This document shows, in pieces, positions 23,218 to 35,442 of a stretch of 64,000 nucleotides of DNA (positions are counted from its first letter, which is position 1; each line of letters begins with the position of its first letter). The DNA is from Halopolyspora algeriensis (GTDB taxonomy: Bacteria > Actinomycetota > Actinomycetes > Mycobacteriales > Pseudonocardiaceae), in assembly GCF_003337235.1 (NCBI RefSeq), contig NZ_QPJC01000006.1, positions 1 through 64,000 of the forward strand, in the 5' to 3' direction. Position numbers and translations under genes: made by a program. The notes under the pieces were generated by a model. The model was not told where the DNA came from and made no database searches. It saw nothing but the letters and a program-made list of their open reading frames with translations.

Positions 23218-23306
23218 GGTGTTCACCCGTCGTTGCCGAACTGTCGTTGCCCGGCCAGGATCCCCGGATCGACGCCGGGATGCGATCGCCGGTCCGTGCC
23301 GGTGTG

Positions 23307-24344
23307 TCACCGGTCTCGGCTCGCCAGCAACGTGGCGAGCTCTTCGGTGTCGATGTTGCCGCCGGAGACCACGGCGACGGTGTTCGTCTCGGGCAGAAGC
23401 GCGCCGCGGTGGCGATATGCCGCCGTGGTCACCGCGCCGCTGCGTTCGGCGACGAGATGGCAGGTACGGGCGAGGTAGCCGGTTGCCTCGGCGATGTCCT
23501 CCTCGCTCACGGTGACGATGTCATCCACCACTTCGCGCATGTGCGCGAATGTCCGTTCCGACGGCTCCGCGGTGAGCCCGTCGGCGGCGGTCCGCGTGCG
23601 CGAGGCGACCGGCCAGTGGCGGCGCGTGCCCGAGCGCAGGCTGTCCTGCGCGTCGGCGGCCAGTTCCGGTTCGACACCGATCACCGTGGCTTTCGGCAGT
23701 ACCGACTTGACCGCGACACCGACACCGGAGATCAAGCCACCGCCGCTGACCGGCACCAGCACCACGAGCTCGTCGCCCCACCCGAAACCGCCCGCTGCGG
23801 TTCCGTGGCCAGTGGGCAGGCCGCCGGTGGAGCCGTTCAGGTCCTCGGCGATCTCCAGCCCCACCGTGCCCTGGCCGGCGATGACCGCAGGGTCGTCGAA
23901 CGGCGGTACGACAGTCGCACCACGTTCGTCGGCGATCCGATGTGCTCGCCGTTCGCGCTCGGCGACCTCGACGGGAACGATCTCGGCACCCAACGCTCGC
24001 GCCGCGGCGACCTTCGCGGCAGGCGCGGTGTGCGGCACCACCACGGTCGCGGGCATGCCGAACGCCCGGGCCGCGTATGCCACGGCACGCGCGTGGTTGC
24101 CGCTGGAGTACGCGACGAGTCCGCGGGAGCGCGCGGTTTCCGGTACGGCGGACGCGGCGTGGAGGGCCCCGCGGATTTTGAACGCTCCGGTCGGCTGGAG
24201 GTTTTCCGGTTTGAGCAGCAGGGGGCGGGTCGGGTCGGCGTCGGGGGCAGGCACCAGCGGAGTGCGCACCGGCCGTATCGCCCCGGGCATCGCCGCCATC
24301 GCCGCTTGGGCCGCCACGATCTCGGTGTCACTCACCAGCCGCAT
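23307..24344 (-). CDS. Threonine/serine dehydratase-like PLP enzyme
   Basis: A 345-residue fold-type II PLP enzyme. The Schiff-base lysine lies in ENLQPTGAFKIRGA (about residue 57), the substrate loop is SSGNHARAVAYAA, and the phosphate-binding Gly cluster is VPVSGGGLISGVG (about 190). No C-terminal ACT domain is present, so it is like catabolic threonine dehydratase or serine/threonine racemase-dehydratases rather than feedback-controlled IlvA. It is the first gene of the run with the SIS protein and kinase (gaps of 89 and 56 bases), an unusual pairing that could link ammonia or amino-acid and amino-sugar catabolism. Confidence 0.87.
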   Translation of the reverse strand: MRLVSDTEIVAAQAAMAAMPGAIRPVRTPLVPAPDADPTRPLLLKPENLQPTGAFKIRGALHAASAVPETARSRGLVAYSSGNHARAVAYAARAFGMPATVVVPHTAPAAKVAAARALGAEIVPVEVAERERRAHRIADERGATVVPPFDDPAVIAGQGTVGLEIAEDLNGSTGGLPTGHGTAAGGFGWGDELVVLVPVSGGGLISGVGVAVKSVLPKATVIGVEPELAADAQDSLRSGTRRHWPVASRTRTAADGLTAEPSERTFAHMREVVDDIVTVSEEDIAEATGYLARTCHLVAERSGAVTTAAYRHRGALLPETNTVAVVSGGNIDTEELATLLASRDR

Positions 24345-24686
24345 GGAAACGGATCTTTCTGCACGAAGGACGGTTCGGCAACACTCCCGTCCCGGGAAGA
24401 GTTGCAGCTACGGTACCGTGACGTCGGACACAACTCGGGCGACGGAGAGTGGCAGAGTGGAGTGTTGTGCCTCACCGATGTCAGGCTTTGCTTACCCGAA
24501 CAGGTTATCGTTGGAGCGCTCCGTCACGGTGCGTGCAATAGCCTCCGAGAGTGTGTCACAACCGTCACCCGTGATCGAAAATTTCCGCAGTCTCCAACCA
24601 AAGCAGGCTGTGCGTGATCGTCGACTCGGGTCATACTCCTTCGCCAGGGGGACGAAGATGCGTTCTCACGACAAGGGAGACAGCAC
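24345..24686. other. Divergent intergenic region, dehydratase / S1 protease
   Basis: A 342-base divergent gap with a lower-GC patch at 24480-24600 that probably contains promoters for both sides. No small gene or operator was recognised. The protease ribosome site AAGGGAG lies at its right end. Confidence 0.5.
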
Positions 24687-25820
24687 ATGAAGCGCGGACT
24701 CGCGGCCCGCATGGCGGGGACGGTGACGCTGGTGGTCGGGACTGTCGCCGCGTGGGCCATGCCGGCGACCGCAGCGCCCGAACCCACGTCCCCGTCCCCG
24801 GACACCGTCGCGGAAACCCCGTTGGAGGCCATGCGGCGAGACCTCGGGCTGACGCTGCAGCAGGTGGAGCAGCGGCTGCACCGGGAAACCCGCGCCGATC
24901 GGATCGACGAGCGCCTGCGGGCCGCCCTCGGTACGGCCTTCGGCGGGTCCCACTTCGACGCCGACCTCGGCACGCTGGTGGTGGGAGTCACCGACAGGGC
25001 CAAGCTCGAGCAGGTCCGTGCCGCGGGCGCGAAGGCCGAGCTCGTCGATGACAGCGCGAGCGTGCTGCACACGGTGGCCGACACGCTCGACAAGGCCGAG
25101 CAGCGGGCCCCGTCCTCCATCAGCGGCTGGTATGTCGATCCCGCCGACAACTCCGTCGTCGTCACGACCGCGAGTGGATCCGCGCAGCAGGCAACCGAAT
25201 TCATCCGCTCGACCGGCGTGGACACCGGTGCGGTACGCGTGGTCGAGTCCCGGGAGTCGCCGCGTCTGTTCGCCGACATCATCGGCGGTAATGCGTTCTA
25301 CAACACGAGCAGTTCCCGCTGTTCCATCGGCTTCGCCGTTCAGGGCGGATTCATCACCGCAGGCCACTGCGGGAATCAGGGTGACAGCACCACGCAGCCC
25401 AGCGGGACGTTCGCCGGGTCCTCCTTTCCGAGCAACGACTATGCCTATGTCAAGTCCTCGGCCACCCCGAAGCCGCAGGTCAACAACTACCGAGGCGGCA
25501 CGGTGACCGTCGCGGGAGCGCAGGAGGCCCCGGTCGGCGCCTCGGTGTGCCGCTCCGGCTCCACGAGCGGCTGGCACTGCGGCACCATCGCGGCCAAGAA
25601 CCAGACCGTGCGTTATCAGCAGGGCACCGTGTCCGGCCTGACCCGGACCGACGTGTGCGCCGAGCCCGGCGATTCGGGAGGACCTTTCCTCTCGGGTGAC
25701 CAGGCCCAGGGAGTGGCCTCCGGCGGTTCCGGCGACTGCAACCGGGGCGGTGTGACCTACTTCCAGCCGATCAACGAGGCTCTCCAGGCCTACGGAGTCG
25801 ACCTGATCACCGGTGGGTGA
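24687..25820 (+). CDS. Secreted S1-family serine protease with propeptide (streptogrisin type)
   Basis: A 377-residue preproprotease. A signal peptide covers about residues 1-30 (MKRGLAARMAG, hydrophobic core, cut near ATAAPEP). The propeptide of about 165 residues has the alpha-lytic protease pro-domain pattern (LQQVEQRLHRET, GGSHFDADLGTLVVGVTD). The mature protease begins around IIGGNAFY. The triad is His in FITAGHCG, Asp in SNDYAYV and Ser in EPGDSGGPF, and six Cys could make three disulphides. It is exported and self-processing, for nutrient protein digestion. The gene stands alone, divergent from the dehydratase. Confidence 0.95.
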   Translation: MKRGLAARMAGTVTLVVGTVAAWAMPATAAPEPTSPSPDTVAETPLEAMRRDLGLTLQQVEQRLHRETRADRIDERLRAALGTAFGGSHFDADLGTLVVGVTDRAKLEQVRAAGAKAELVDDSASVLHTVADTLDKAEQRAPSSISGWYVDPADNSVVVTTASGSAQQATEFIRSTGVDTGAVRVVESRESPRLFADIIGGNAFYNTSSSRCSIGFAVQGGFITAGHCGNQGDSTTQPSGTFAGSSFPSNDYAYVKSSATPKPQVNNYRGGTVTVAGAQEAPVGASVCRSGSTSGWHCGTIAAKNQTVRYQQGTVSGLTRTDVCAEPGDSGGPFLSGDQAQGVASGGSGDCNRGGVTYFQPINEALQAYGVDLITGG

Positions 25821-25876
25821 GCGGTTCCGGAGGCTTGCAGCGGTGGTCATCGGGTAAGCGGCGTCAGCCGCCTCCC

Positions 25877-26551
25877 TCATTGCTGCAGGCGTGCGCGCAG
25901 TTCCTCCGCCGCCCGGCGGGGGTCCTCGGCTTCGGTGATCGCTCGCACCACGACGATGCGCTCGGTGCCCGCGGCCATCGCCTCGTCCAGGTTGCCGTGG
26001 TCGATGCCACCGATGGCGAACCACGGTCGGCCGTGACCGTGGTGTTCGGCGACATGGTGAACCAGGTCGAGCCCCGCCGCCTCCCGTCCCGGCTTCGTGG
26101 GCGTGCTCCAGACCGGGCCGGTACAGAAGTAGTCCACCCCCTGCTCGGTGGCTGCCGCATCGGCCTGTACCACGTTGTGCGTGGAACGACCCACGGCCAT
26201 CTGGTCGCCGACGACCTGGCGGGCCGTCTCCACCGGAAGGTCGTCCTGCCCCAGGTGCAGGATGTCGGCATCGGCGGCTCGAGCGATGTCGGCGCGATCG
26301 TTGACCGCGAGCAACGCGCCATACCGCGTACACGCTTCGGCGAGCACTTCCAGGGCCGCCAGTTCCTGCCGCGCCTCCAGCGGCGCCCCCGCGTGGTCCT
26401 TGTCCCGGAGTTGGATGATGTCCACTCCGCCGGCGAGCGCCGCATCGGCGAATTCGGCCAGGTCGCCGCGTTCGGTGCGGGCGTCGGTGCACAAATACAG
26501 CCGCGACTCGCCGAGCCGGACACGGATCCCGTAGCCATCGAATCCAGGCAT
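25877..26551 (-). CDS. thiE: Thiamine-phosphate synthase
   Basis: A 224-residue TIM-barrel enzyme that couples HMP-pyrophosphate to the thiazole phosphate to give thiamine phosphate. Family motifs are [37 protein letters not shown] (Mg2+ and pyrophosphate residues), GRSTHN, and [17 protein letters not shown] 26551 follows GAGAGG; a longer frame is not conserved-looking. It is divergent from thiO, whose leader carries a TPP riboswitch; the riboswitch points away from thiE, so thiE is not controlled by it. Confidence 0.95.
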   Translation of the reverse strand: MPGFDGYGIRVRLGESRLYLCTDARTERGDLAEFADAALAGGVDIIQLRDKDHAGAPLEARQELAALEVLAEACTRYGALLAVNDRADIARAADADILHLGQDDLPVETARQVVGDQMAVGRSTHNVVQADAAATEQGVDYFCTGPVWSTPTKPGREAAGLDLVHHVAEHHGHGRPWFAIGGIDHGNLDEAMAAGTERIVVVRAITEAEDPRRAAEELRARLQQ

Positions 26552-26649
26552 ACCTCTCAGGGTAGCTTCCACCGGATCGCGGGCCCGAATTTTCTGCATG
26601 CACGAAACCGCTGACTTCGGGCGATCACATCGGTAGCCTGGGTGGAGGT

Positions 26650-26738
26650 GAAGCACGGGAGTCCGCACGGGAGCGGACTGAGAGGGGGCTGATGCCCCGA
26701 CCGTCGAACCTGATCCGGATCATACCGGCGCAGGGAGC
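26650..26738 (+). ncRNA. TPP riboswitch upstream of thiO
   Basis: The THI-box core is present on the plus strand: GTCCGC pairing with GCGGAC, then CTGAGAGG (26679-26686), then the second half ACCTGATCCGGATCATACC and GCGCAGGGA. The final GGGAG lies just before the thiO GTG at 26744 and would serve as its ribosome site, so ligand binding probably blocks translation. Confidence 0.92.
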
Positions 26739-26743
26739 GTGAA

Positions 26744-27888
26744 GTGTCCCGGAAACAGGACCGCAGTGTCGCGGTGGTGGGCGGTGGTGTCATCGGCCTG
26801 TCCACCGCCTGGCGCCTGGCCGTGGCGGGTCACCGGGTGCGGCTGATCGACCCGGCCCCGGCCTCCGGCGGTGCCTCCCGGGCCGCGGGCGGGATGCTGG
26901 CCCCGGTGGCCGAGGCGTGGCCCGGGGAGGAGTCCCTGCTGGAGCTGGGGACCGCTTCGCTGCACAGGTGGCCGGAGTTCGCCGAGCGGCTCGGTCGGGA
27001 CTCCGGCAAGCCCTCGGGGTTGCGGGACGAGGGGACGCTCGTCGTCGCCGCCGACAGCGCGGACCGTGCCGAACTCGACACCCTCGCCGACTACCTGGCT
27101 TCGCTCGGGCGCACCGTCAACCGTCACTCCAGCCGTCGGCTGCGCAGGCTGGAGCCCGCTCTCGGTCCGGGGGTGCGCGGGGGTCTGGAGGTTCCGGGAG
27201 ATCTCGCGGTGGACAACCGCGCCACTCTCGAAGCGCTCCGTGCCGCCGCCGAGGTGGCCGGCGTGGAGTTCGTCCGTGCCGCCGCGCGCGGTGTCCGATC
27301 CGGAACGGTCGAGCTGGTCGACGCTGCGGATCCCGAGCCCGGGCTGTCCGGGTCGGTGGTGCACTGCGATGTCGTGGTGATCGCGGCGGGCGTGCAGACC
27401 GGTGCACTGCACCCGGCGCTGCGGGGCGCCATCCGGCCCGTGAAGGGGGAGATCCTGCGCCTGCGGGCGCGCAGCACGTCGGTTCCGCCACCGCGGTGGA
27501 CCGTTCGGGGACCGGTCCACGGACGGCAGGTCTACCTGGTGCCGCGCGAGGACGGGATGGTCATCGGTGCGACTCAGTACGAGGCCGGGTACGACACCGA
27601 GGTCACCGTCGGTGGCGTGCGGAACCTGCTGGCCGATGCCGAGCGGTTCGTTCCCGGCATCACCGAGTACGCACTGGTCGAGACCGCGGCGGGGCTACGG
27701 CCGAGCACCGAGGACAACCTCCCGCTGCTCGGCTGGGTGGAGCCCGGGGTACTGGTCGCGGCCGGGCATCACCGCAACGGATTCCTGCTCGCTCCCATCA
27801 CGGCGGAGACCGTGGTCGGGCTGGTGTCCGGCGACGAGGTGGCGACCGAAGCCAAGGCAGCGGATCCATCGCGTTCGGGAGGACAGCA

Positions 27889-27892
<4 letters not shown>
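26744..27892 (+). CDS. thiO: Glycine oxidase
   Basis: A 382-residue FAD-dependent amine oxidase that turns glycine into the imine used for thiazole synthesis. The FAD-binding Rossmann motif VVGGGVIGLSTAWRLAVAG lies at residues 10-28, with the family's SRAAGGMLAP segment after it and the C-terminal substrate/FAD segment TAAGLRPSTEDNLPLLG and GHHRNGFLLAPITAE. It starts at GTG 26744 directly after the TPP riboswitch and overlaps thiS by 4 bases (GTGA). It is the first gene of the thiO-thiS-thiG operon. Confidence 0.95.
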
Positions 27893-28861
<969 letters not shown>

Positions 28862-28882
28862 GAGGGTGTGCGGATTGCAGCC

Positions 28883-30883
28883 TCACCGGATGCGCAGGTG
28901 CTGGGTACGCACGAGCGAGAGCGTGTAGCTCTTCCACGGCTCGTCGGGCCCGAATATCGCATCGATGGCGGTGCGGGCGTGCAGCGCATTCTCCAGCAGC
29001 GCACTCGCCAGCGACTCCGTTTCCGGGGAGCTGTCCCCGCGCATCCCCGGGATCTCCGGCACGGTGTGCCCGGCGAGCACATCGCTCGCCGCGTGCAGTG
29101 CGGGGACGGCGGTCGCCCGTTCGGTCTCCGGCCGCAACGCCAGCGTGGCAACGTCCTGCCGCAGGGAATCCAGGGCCACGGCGGCGAGACGCGTGGAGTG
29201 CTCATCCTCCGAATCGGCGCCGGTGCCGTCCAGCAGCGCGGGCATCCCGAGCAGGTCCTGGGTGCGACGCAGGGCCGGGATGCTCGCCGACTGCGACACC
29301 AGTCCCGCGCCGGAACCGTGCTCGGTGGTTCGCACACTGCGCAACAGCCACGCCACCGCCCGGACGGTGGCCCGCAGCGTTCCGCGCACATCGGGTACGA
29401 GGCTGCCGGGCAGGACCAGGTATCCGAGGTAGCCGACGACCAGGGCGATGGCCGCTCCGATGGCGGTGTTGGCCGCGAAACCGATCGCCACGTCCGCCGG
29501 GGACCGCTGCAGCATCAGCGTCTGGTCGGCGACCGTGACCGTGATCAGTGCGCCCAGCAGTGTCCGGTAGTCGGCCCGGAGCCAGTCGACCCGCAACAAC
29601 ATCACCGTGACCGCCAGGGGAACGAGCAGGAAGGCACCCGGCAGCAGGGCGACCAGCACCGCCAGTGCGGCCACACCGAGCACCACCCCGCCGGTGCGCT
29701 CGAGAGCACCCGTCATGCTGTCTCTGGCTGCGGGCTGGAGCACCACGTACAAGCTCAGCAGCAGCGTCGAGACCGAGGGGTCGTCCATGGCCAGCGCGAT
29801 GGCCATTCCCGCGCCGACCGCGAGTGTGCACCGCAGAGCGTGTCGGAACAGCGACGAGCGCGGTGACAGGTGGGCCCGCACCGCCACGTGCCACCCCTGC
29901 CGGTGGTCATCCCGCACCGCAGGCACGGTCGTCCCGTCACGCTCGATCACGGCCGCACGGATACGCTCCAGCCCCTCGTCGATGCCCCGTGCTGCGGCGG
30001 GGACGGCCTGCCGGGAGTTCTCCCCGAGCACGGAACGGAGCGGATCCAGGCGAGCGAGCGGCGGAAGTCCGGTACAGGCACTGGCACGGACCGCCCTGGC
30101 GAGTTCGGCGGCGACCGTGTCCGCCTCGTCGACGATGCGGTGGAGCAACTCGGCCTCGGTCCGGTCCCGGCGGGCCTGCGCCAGCAGGATCTCCCGAGCA
30201 GCCCGGTACCGTGCCGCTCCCGCCAGGACCCGGCCGAGCCAGACTGCCGAGTTGCCGCCGCGCCAGGCCGTCGCCGCCTGCTCGACGATGCCGGGACCCC
30301 ACTCGGTGAGCGTGCGGGCCACCGCTGCCCGGGTGGTGCGGGTGGGATCGCTGCGGCCGGTCGTGATGCGCAGGCACACCGCGAACAGGCTCCCCAGCAC
30401 GGCGGCACCGAGCAGCGTGTGCGTGGGTTGGTTCGCCCCGAGTCCGGTGGTGATGGAGGTGATCGTGGCGGCGGCGAATGTCTGCCCGAGAACCCGGTAG
30501 TGCTGTCCCAGCGCGGGAAGCATCCCCGCGCCGAACACGACGGCCGCAACCAGGAGTCCGGCCACCCAGGGGAGAGATGCCGGCAGCGGTCCGCCCGCCA
30601 TGACGAGCACCAGGGCGGGAGCGAACCACCGGAGCCGACGCAGATCCGCGCGCAGCGACTGCCCGCCGGCGCCGACAAGCGTGAAGACGGCCGTCAGCCC
30701 GGCGAGGAGGGCGGGTGCGGCCAGATCGAACGCCCAGCCGAGCCCGGTAGCGGCAGACACCGTGAGCAACACCACCGTGGCGTACTGCTGTCGCCGTATA
30801 TCGGGTGCTCCCGCTTCCGTGTCCAGCAATGTCCGCATCCGTGTCATCCCAGCTACGCCTTCGCCCGTTCCCGACGCTGCCAT
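28883..30883 (-). CDS. FUSC-family membrane transporter-like protein
   Basis: A 666-residue protein with two blocks of about five to six transmembrane helices (roughly 30-170 and 350-490), each followed by a soluble helical part. This is the FUSC/aromatic-acid-exporter layout; the second block has the family pattern FRHALRCTLAVGAGMAIALA. Members export small organic acids or are of unknown role. The ATG at 30883 is preferred for its GGGGGAGTC site; an ATG 12 codons later is possible. It lies downstream of thiC-thiD with a 182-base gap, and no functional link to thiamine is implied by the sequence. Confidence 0.85.
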   Translation of the reverse strand: MAASGTGEGVAGMTRMRTLLDTEAGAPDIRRQQYATVVLLTVSAATGLGWAFDLAAPALLAGLTAVFTLVGAGGQSLRADLRRLRWFAPALVLVMAGGPLPASLPWVAGLLVAAVVFGAGMLPALGQHYRVLGQTFAAATITSITTGLGANQPTHTLLGAAVLGSLFAVCLRITTGRSDPTRTTRAAVARTLTEWGPGIVEQAATAWRGGNSAVWLGRVLAGAARYRAAREILLAQARRDRTEAELLHRIVDEADTVAAELARAVRASACTGLPPLARLDPLRSVLGENSRQAVPAAARGIDEGLERIRAAVIERDGTTVPAVRDDHRQGWHVAVRAHLSPRSSLFRHALRCTLAVGAGMAIALAMDDPSVSTLLLSLYVVLQPAARDSMTGALERTGGVVLGVAALAVLVALLPGAFLLVPLAVTVMLLRVDWLRADYRTLLGALITVTVADQTLMLQRSPADVAIGFAANTAIGAAIALVVGYLGYLVLPGSLVPDVRGTLRATVRAVAWLLRSVRTTEHGSGAGLVSQSASIPALRRTQDLLGMPALLDGTGADSEDEHSTRLAAVALDSLRQDVATLALRPETERATAVPALHAASDVLAGHTVPEIPGMRGDSSPETESLASALLENALHARTAIDAIFGPDEPWKSYTLSLVRTQHLRIR

Positions 30884-31065
30884 GACTCCCCCGACCGGTG
30901 TTTCCCTGCGGTGCTCTCCCCGGGCGGGTGTGCGACGGGGCTCCACGGAGTATGTCGATCTCGGGCGTTCCCGGAGTTATCGCTCCGGAGGAGAATCACC
31001 TGGACGGGTACTGCCACCACTCGAAAGGTGGCGCGGGATGCGGGCTGATGGGAGCGGGGGAGAGC

Positions 31066-31980
31066 TCAGATCGAGCGGGGACTGATCCGCCAGAACGTCG
31101 ACACCGGGCCGATTCCGGCACCGAGCGGGTAGGCGTGCTCGACGGAGCGCGTCACGAACCTCTTGCCCTGCCGGACCGCGTCGGGCACCGCCGCCCCCTT
31201 GGCGAGCGCGGCGGTGATGGCCGACGCGAAGGCGTCACCGGCACCGTGCGTGTGCACGGTGGAGTAGCGGGGGCCGGGCAGCGGCGTCGCCTCGTTGCCG
31301 TCGAAGAGCAGGTCGACGCACTCGGGATCCTCCGGCAGGTGACCGCTTTTGATGAGCACCCACTCGGGCCCGAAGTCGTACACCGCCTTGGCCGCGTCCC
31401 ACAGTTCCGCGCGAGTACGGACGTCGATGCCGGTCAGCAGACGTACCTCGTCGAGGTTGGGGGTCACCAGTGTCGCGCGGGGGAACATCTCGTTGCGGAG
31501 TGCATCCAGGGCGTCCGGGCGCAGCAGCGGCTCCCCGCTCCGGGCGGCGGCGACCGGATCGACGACGAACGGGGTGCGGCCGGAGCGGCCGATGCCGTGC
31601 GCATCGCAGGCCGCCACCACGGCCTCGATGCACCCCGCCGACGCCAGCACGCCGGTTTTCGCGGCACCCACTCCGATGTCACCCGCGACCGCCTCGATCT
31701 GCGCGGCGACCGTCTCCGGCGGGATCTCGACAGCACCGCTGACCCCGACGGTGTTCTGCACGGTCACCGTGGTCACGGCGGTCATCCCGTGCACGCCACA
31801 GGCGAAGAACGTACGCAGGTCCGCGTGCATGCCCGCGCTGCCCCCGGAATCCGACCCGGCGATCGTCAGCGCCGTGGGAGGCGCCGTGTCGTTGGCGGGG
31901 CGCACCTCGTGGGCACCGGAACCGACCGGCAGGTGCGGTCGCTGCGGTGTGCTGTCCTGCTCGTGCTGCATCACGTTCAT
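31066..31980 (-). CDS. thiD: Hydroxymethylpyrimidine/phosphomethylpyrimidine kinase
   Basis: A 304-residue ribokinase-fold enzyme that phosphorylates HMP and HMP-P. The substrate motif is ALTIAGSDSGGSAGMHADLRT near residue 40, with VDPVAAARSG, VTPNLDEVRLL and the catalytic anion hole/Asp in HTHGAGDAFASAI (about residue 245). The first 35 residues are an uneven extension. ATG 31980 follows GGAGG at a good distance. It lies 117 bases after thiC and is probably co-transcribed under the thiC riboswitch. Confidence 0.94.
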   Translation of the reverse strand: MNVMQHEQDSTPQRPHLPVGSGAHEVRPANDTAPPTALTIAGSDSGGSAGMHADLRTFFACGVHGMTAVTTVTVQNTVGVSGAVEIPPETVAAQIEAVAGDIGVGAAKTGVLASAGCIEAVVAACDAHGIGRSGRTPFVVDPVAAARSGEPLLRPDALDALRNEMFPRATLVTPNLDEVRLLTGIDVRTRAELWDAAKAVYDFGPEWVLIKSGHLPEDPECVDLLFDGNEATPLPGPRYSTVHTHGAGDAFASAITAALAKGAAVPDAVRQGKRFVTRSVEHAYPLGAGIGPVSTFWRISPRSI

Positions 31981-32097
31981 GCTACGGCCTCCGCGAGAGG
32001 CGCGGATCTGACTACCTGATGTCGGGACTCGGCGCAGCGAGGCGCCGCCGGAGGTTCCGCCACCCGCACCCCTGCGCAAACCAATCCGCGCGGCTCC

Positions 32098-33771
<1,674 letters not shown>

Positions 33772-33772
33772 T

Positions 33773-33878
33773 CACTCCCTACGCCGGTATTACCCGGTCA
33801 GGTTCAGGCGGTCGGCGGCCCCGAGCCCTGTCGACTCAGCCGCCCTCTCAGCCCGCTTCCGGTGCGAGCTCCCGCAGG
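33773..33878 (-). ncRNA. TPP riboswitch upstream of thiC
   Basis: On the minus strand the THI-box core is complete: GCGGGAGCTCGCACC, then GGCTGAGAGG, a variable P3a arm, then GAACCTGACCGGGTAATACC and GGCGTAGGGAG. The terminal TAGGGAG is both the last riboswitch strand and the thiC ribosome site, which implies translational control. Confidence 0.94.
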
Positions 33879-34130
33879 TTTTTCGTTGTCGCCCGTGAGG
33901 CTAACCACACTCGGCACGTCCTGCCAAGTGACCGTCACTCTCCTGACGGAGGGCGGATGTGCCGCAGGGCTGATGACCGGTCGAAACGATTCCCGTCAGG
34001 GGTGGCGAGGACGATGTGCGGTGATCGTGGAACGAGGAGTGACCGCCCAAGTGGACGATTGTGGGAGTGCTGCCTCAAGCCCTTCGATCGAGCCTGGACA
34101 CCGGCGAGCTCCGACGGCGGTGACCCGGTG

Positions 34131-34706
34131 TCACTCCTCGGCGAACGGGTCGTCTTCCTCGGCCGGATTCCAGGACAGTCCCGGCGCTCCCCAGCCGTTG
34201 CGCTTGAGCATCTTCTTCGCCGCGCGCGCGTTGCGGCCGACCAGCCTGCTCAGGTAGAGGTAACCGTCGAGGTGATCGGTCTCGTGCTGCAGGCAGCGTG
34301 CGAGATACCCGGTGCCCTCCACCTCGAGGGTATTCCCGTGCCGGTCGGCTCCCGTGACCTTCGCCCACTCGGCTCGTCCGGTGGGATAGCTTTCCCCGGG
34401 CACCGACAGGCATCCCTCCCAGTCCTCCTCGGGGTCGGGCATGCCCAGTGGCCGTTCGGAGGTCTCCAGCTGCGGGTTCACAACGGCGCCCCGGTGATGG
34501 GTGCCCTCGTCGTCCGGGCAGTCGTAGACGAAGACGCGCAAGTCGACGCCGATCTGGTTCGCGGCCAGCCCGACCCCGTTCGCCGCTTCCATGGTCTCGA
34601 ACATGTCGTCGACGAGGGTTTGCAGCTCGTCGTCGAAGCTCGCCACCGGGCGCGTCGGGTTGTGCAGTGCCGGATCGCCGGCGATGCGGATCGAGTGCAC
34701 AGCCAT
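34131..34706 (-). CDS. def: Peptide deformylase
   Basis: A 191-residue metalloenzyme that removes the formyl group from new proteins. All three motifs are intact: [11 protein letters not shown] (motif 1), EGCLSVPG with the metal Cys (motif 2), and [11 protein letters not shown] with the two metal His and catalytic Glu (motif 3). ATG 34706 is chosen over the upstream ATG in MRCM because the usual start is near AVHSIR; neither has a strong ribosome site. It is divergent from the DUF3263 gene, an order also found at Rv0429c-Rv0430 in M. tuberculosis. Confidence 0.96.
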   Translation of the reverse strand: MAVHSIRIAGDPALHNPTRPVASFDDELQTLVDDMFETMEAANGVGLAANQIGVDLRVFVYDCPDDEGTHHRGAVVNPQLETSERPLGMPDPEEDWEGCLSVPGESYPTGRAEWAKVTGADRHGNTLEVEGTGYLARCLQHETDHLDGYLYLSRLVGRNARAAKKMLKRNGWGAPGLSWNPAEEDDPFAEE

Positions 34707-34920
34707 GCATCGCACTGTATCGGTCCGGTGCCGAGGCGATCGGTGCGCGTCGTCGGATCGGCGCCTGCCTGCCGGGATCCCACGATCAGCTCAGAGGGCG
34801 TGCCGTACGCGGCACGATGTGCACGCGCCGTGGATCATGACATGGTGTAATGAGGGGCGGGAATCACACCCGTGTGATTCCCGCGAAGGCGGGTGCACCG
34901 ATCGCGAGGCGAGGAGTCAC

Positions 34921-35442
34921 ATGGATGCTGCTCAGATGCTGACCGCGCAGGAGATCGCCCGGCAGTGTGAACACATGGCGCGTATCGCCGAGCAGCGCCG
35001 GAATGAGCCCGGACCGGCGTCCGACCGGAGCCTCCGGCTCGTGGACCCGATCACCGAACCGATCGAGCGGATCGGCGAGCCGGCACCGGAGGCGCCACAA
35101 CCGCCCGAGCCCACCGCCGAGGGACGAGGGCGCACCCGGGACCTGAGTGCGCAGGAGCGGGGCATCCTGGCCTTCGAGCGGCAGTGGTGGAAGCGATCCG
35201 GTGCCAAGGAAAGGGCCATTCGCGAACTGTTCGACATGTCCGTGTCCCGCTACTACGAGGTGCTCGACACGTTGGTGGACGCTCCCGAGGCACTTCGAGC
35301 GGATCCCATGCTGATCAAGCGCTTGCGCAGGGCCCGGGACGGCCGACCGGACCCCGGCCCCGCGCCGTCGCGCGGAGCCGAATCGCCCCACCGGCCGCTT
35401 TCGTCCCGGAGCTTCGCACAGGGGGGAACCGAGAACCGATGA
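34921..35442 (+). CDS. DUF3263 protein (Rv0430-like)
   Basis: A 173-residue protein with the DUF3263 domain in the middle (about residues 72-130: LSAQERGILAFERQWWKRSGAKE, FDMSVSRYYEVLDTL), which looks like a small helical DNA- or protein-binding unit. The flanks are low-complexity. ATG 34921 follows GAGGCGAGGAG. Its stop overlaps the ATG of the virR-like gene (ATGA), so the two are made together, as in mycobacteria. Biochemical function unknown. Confidence 0.85.
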   Translation: MDAAQMLTAQEIARQCEHMARIAEQRRNEPGPASDRSLRLVDPITEPIERIGEPAPEAPQPPEPTAEGRGRTRDLSAQERGILAFERQWWKRSGAKERAIRELFDMSVSRYYEVLDTLVDAPEALRADPMLIKRLRRARDGRPDPGPAPSRGAESPHRPLSSRSFAQGGTENR

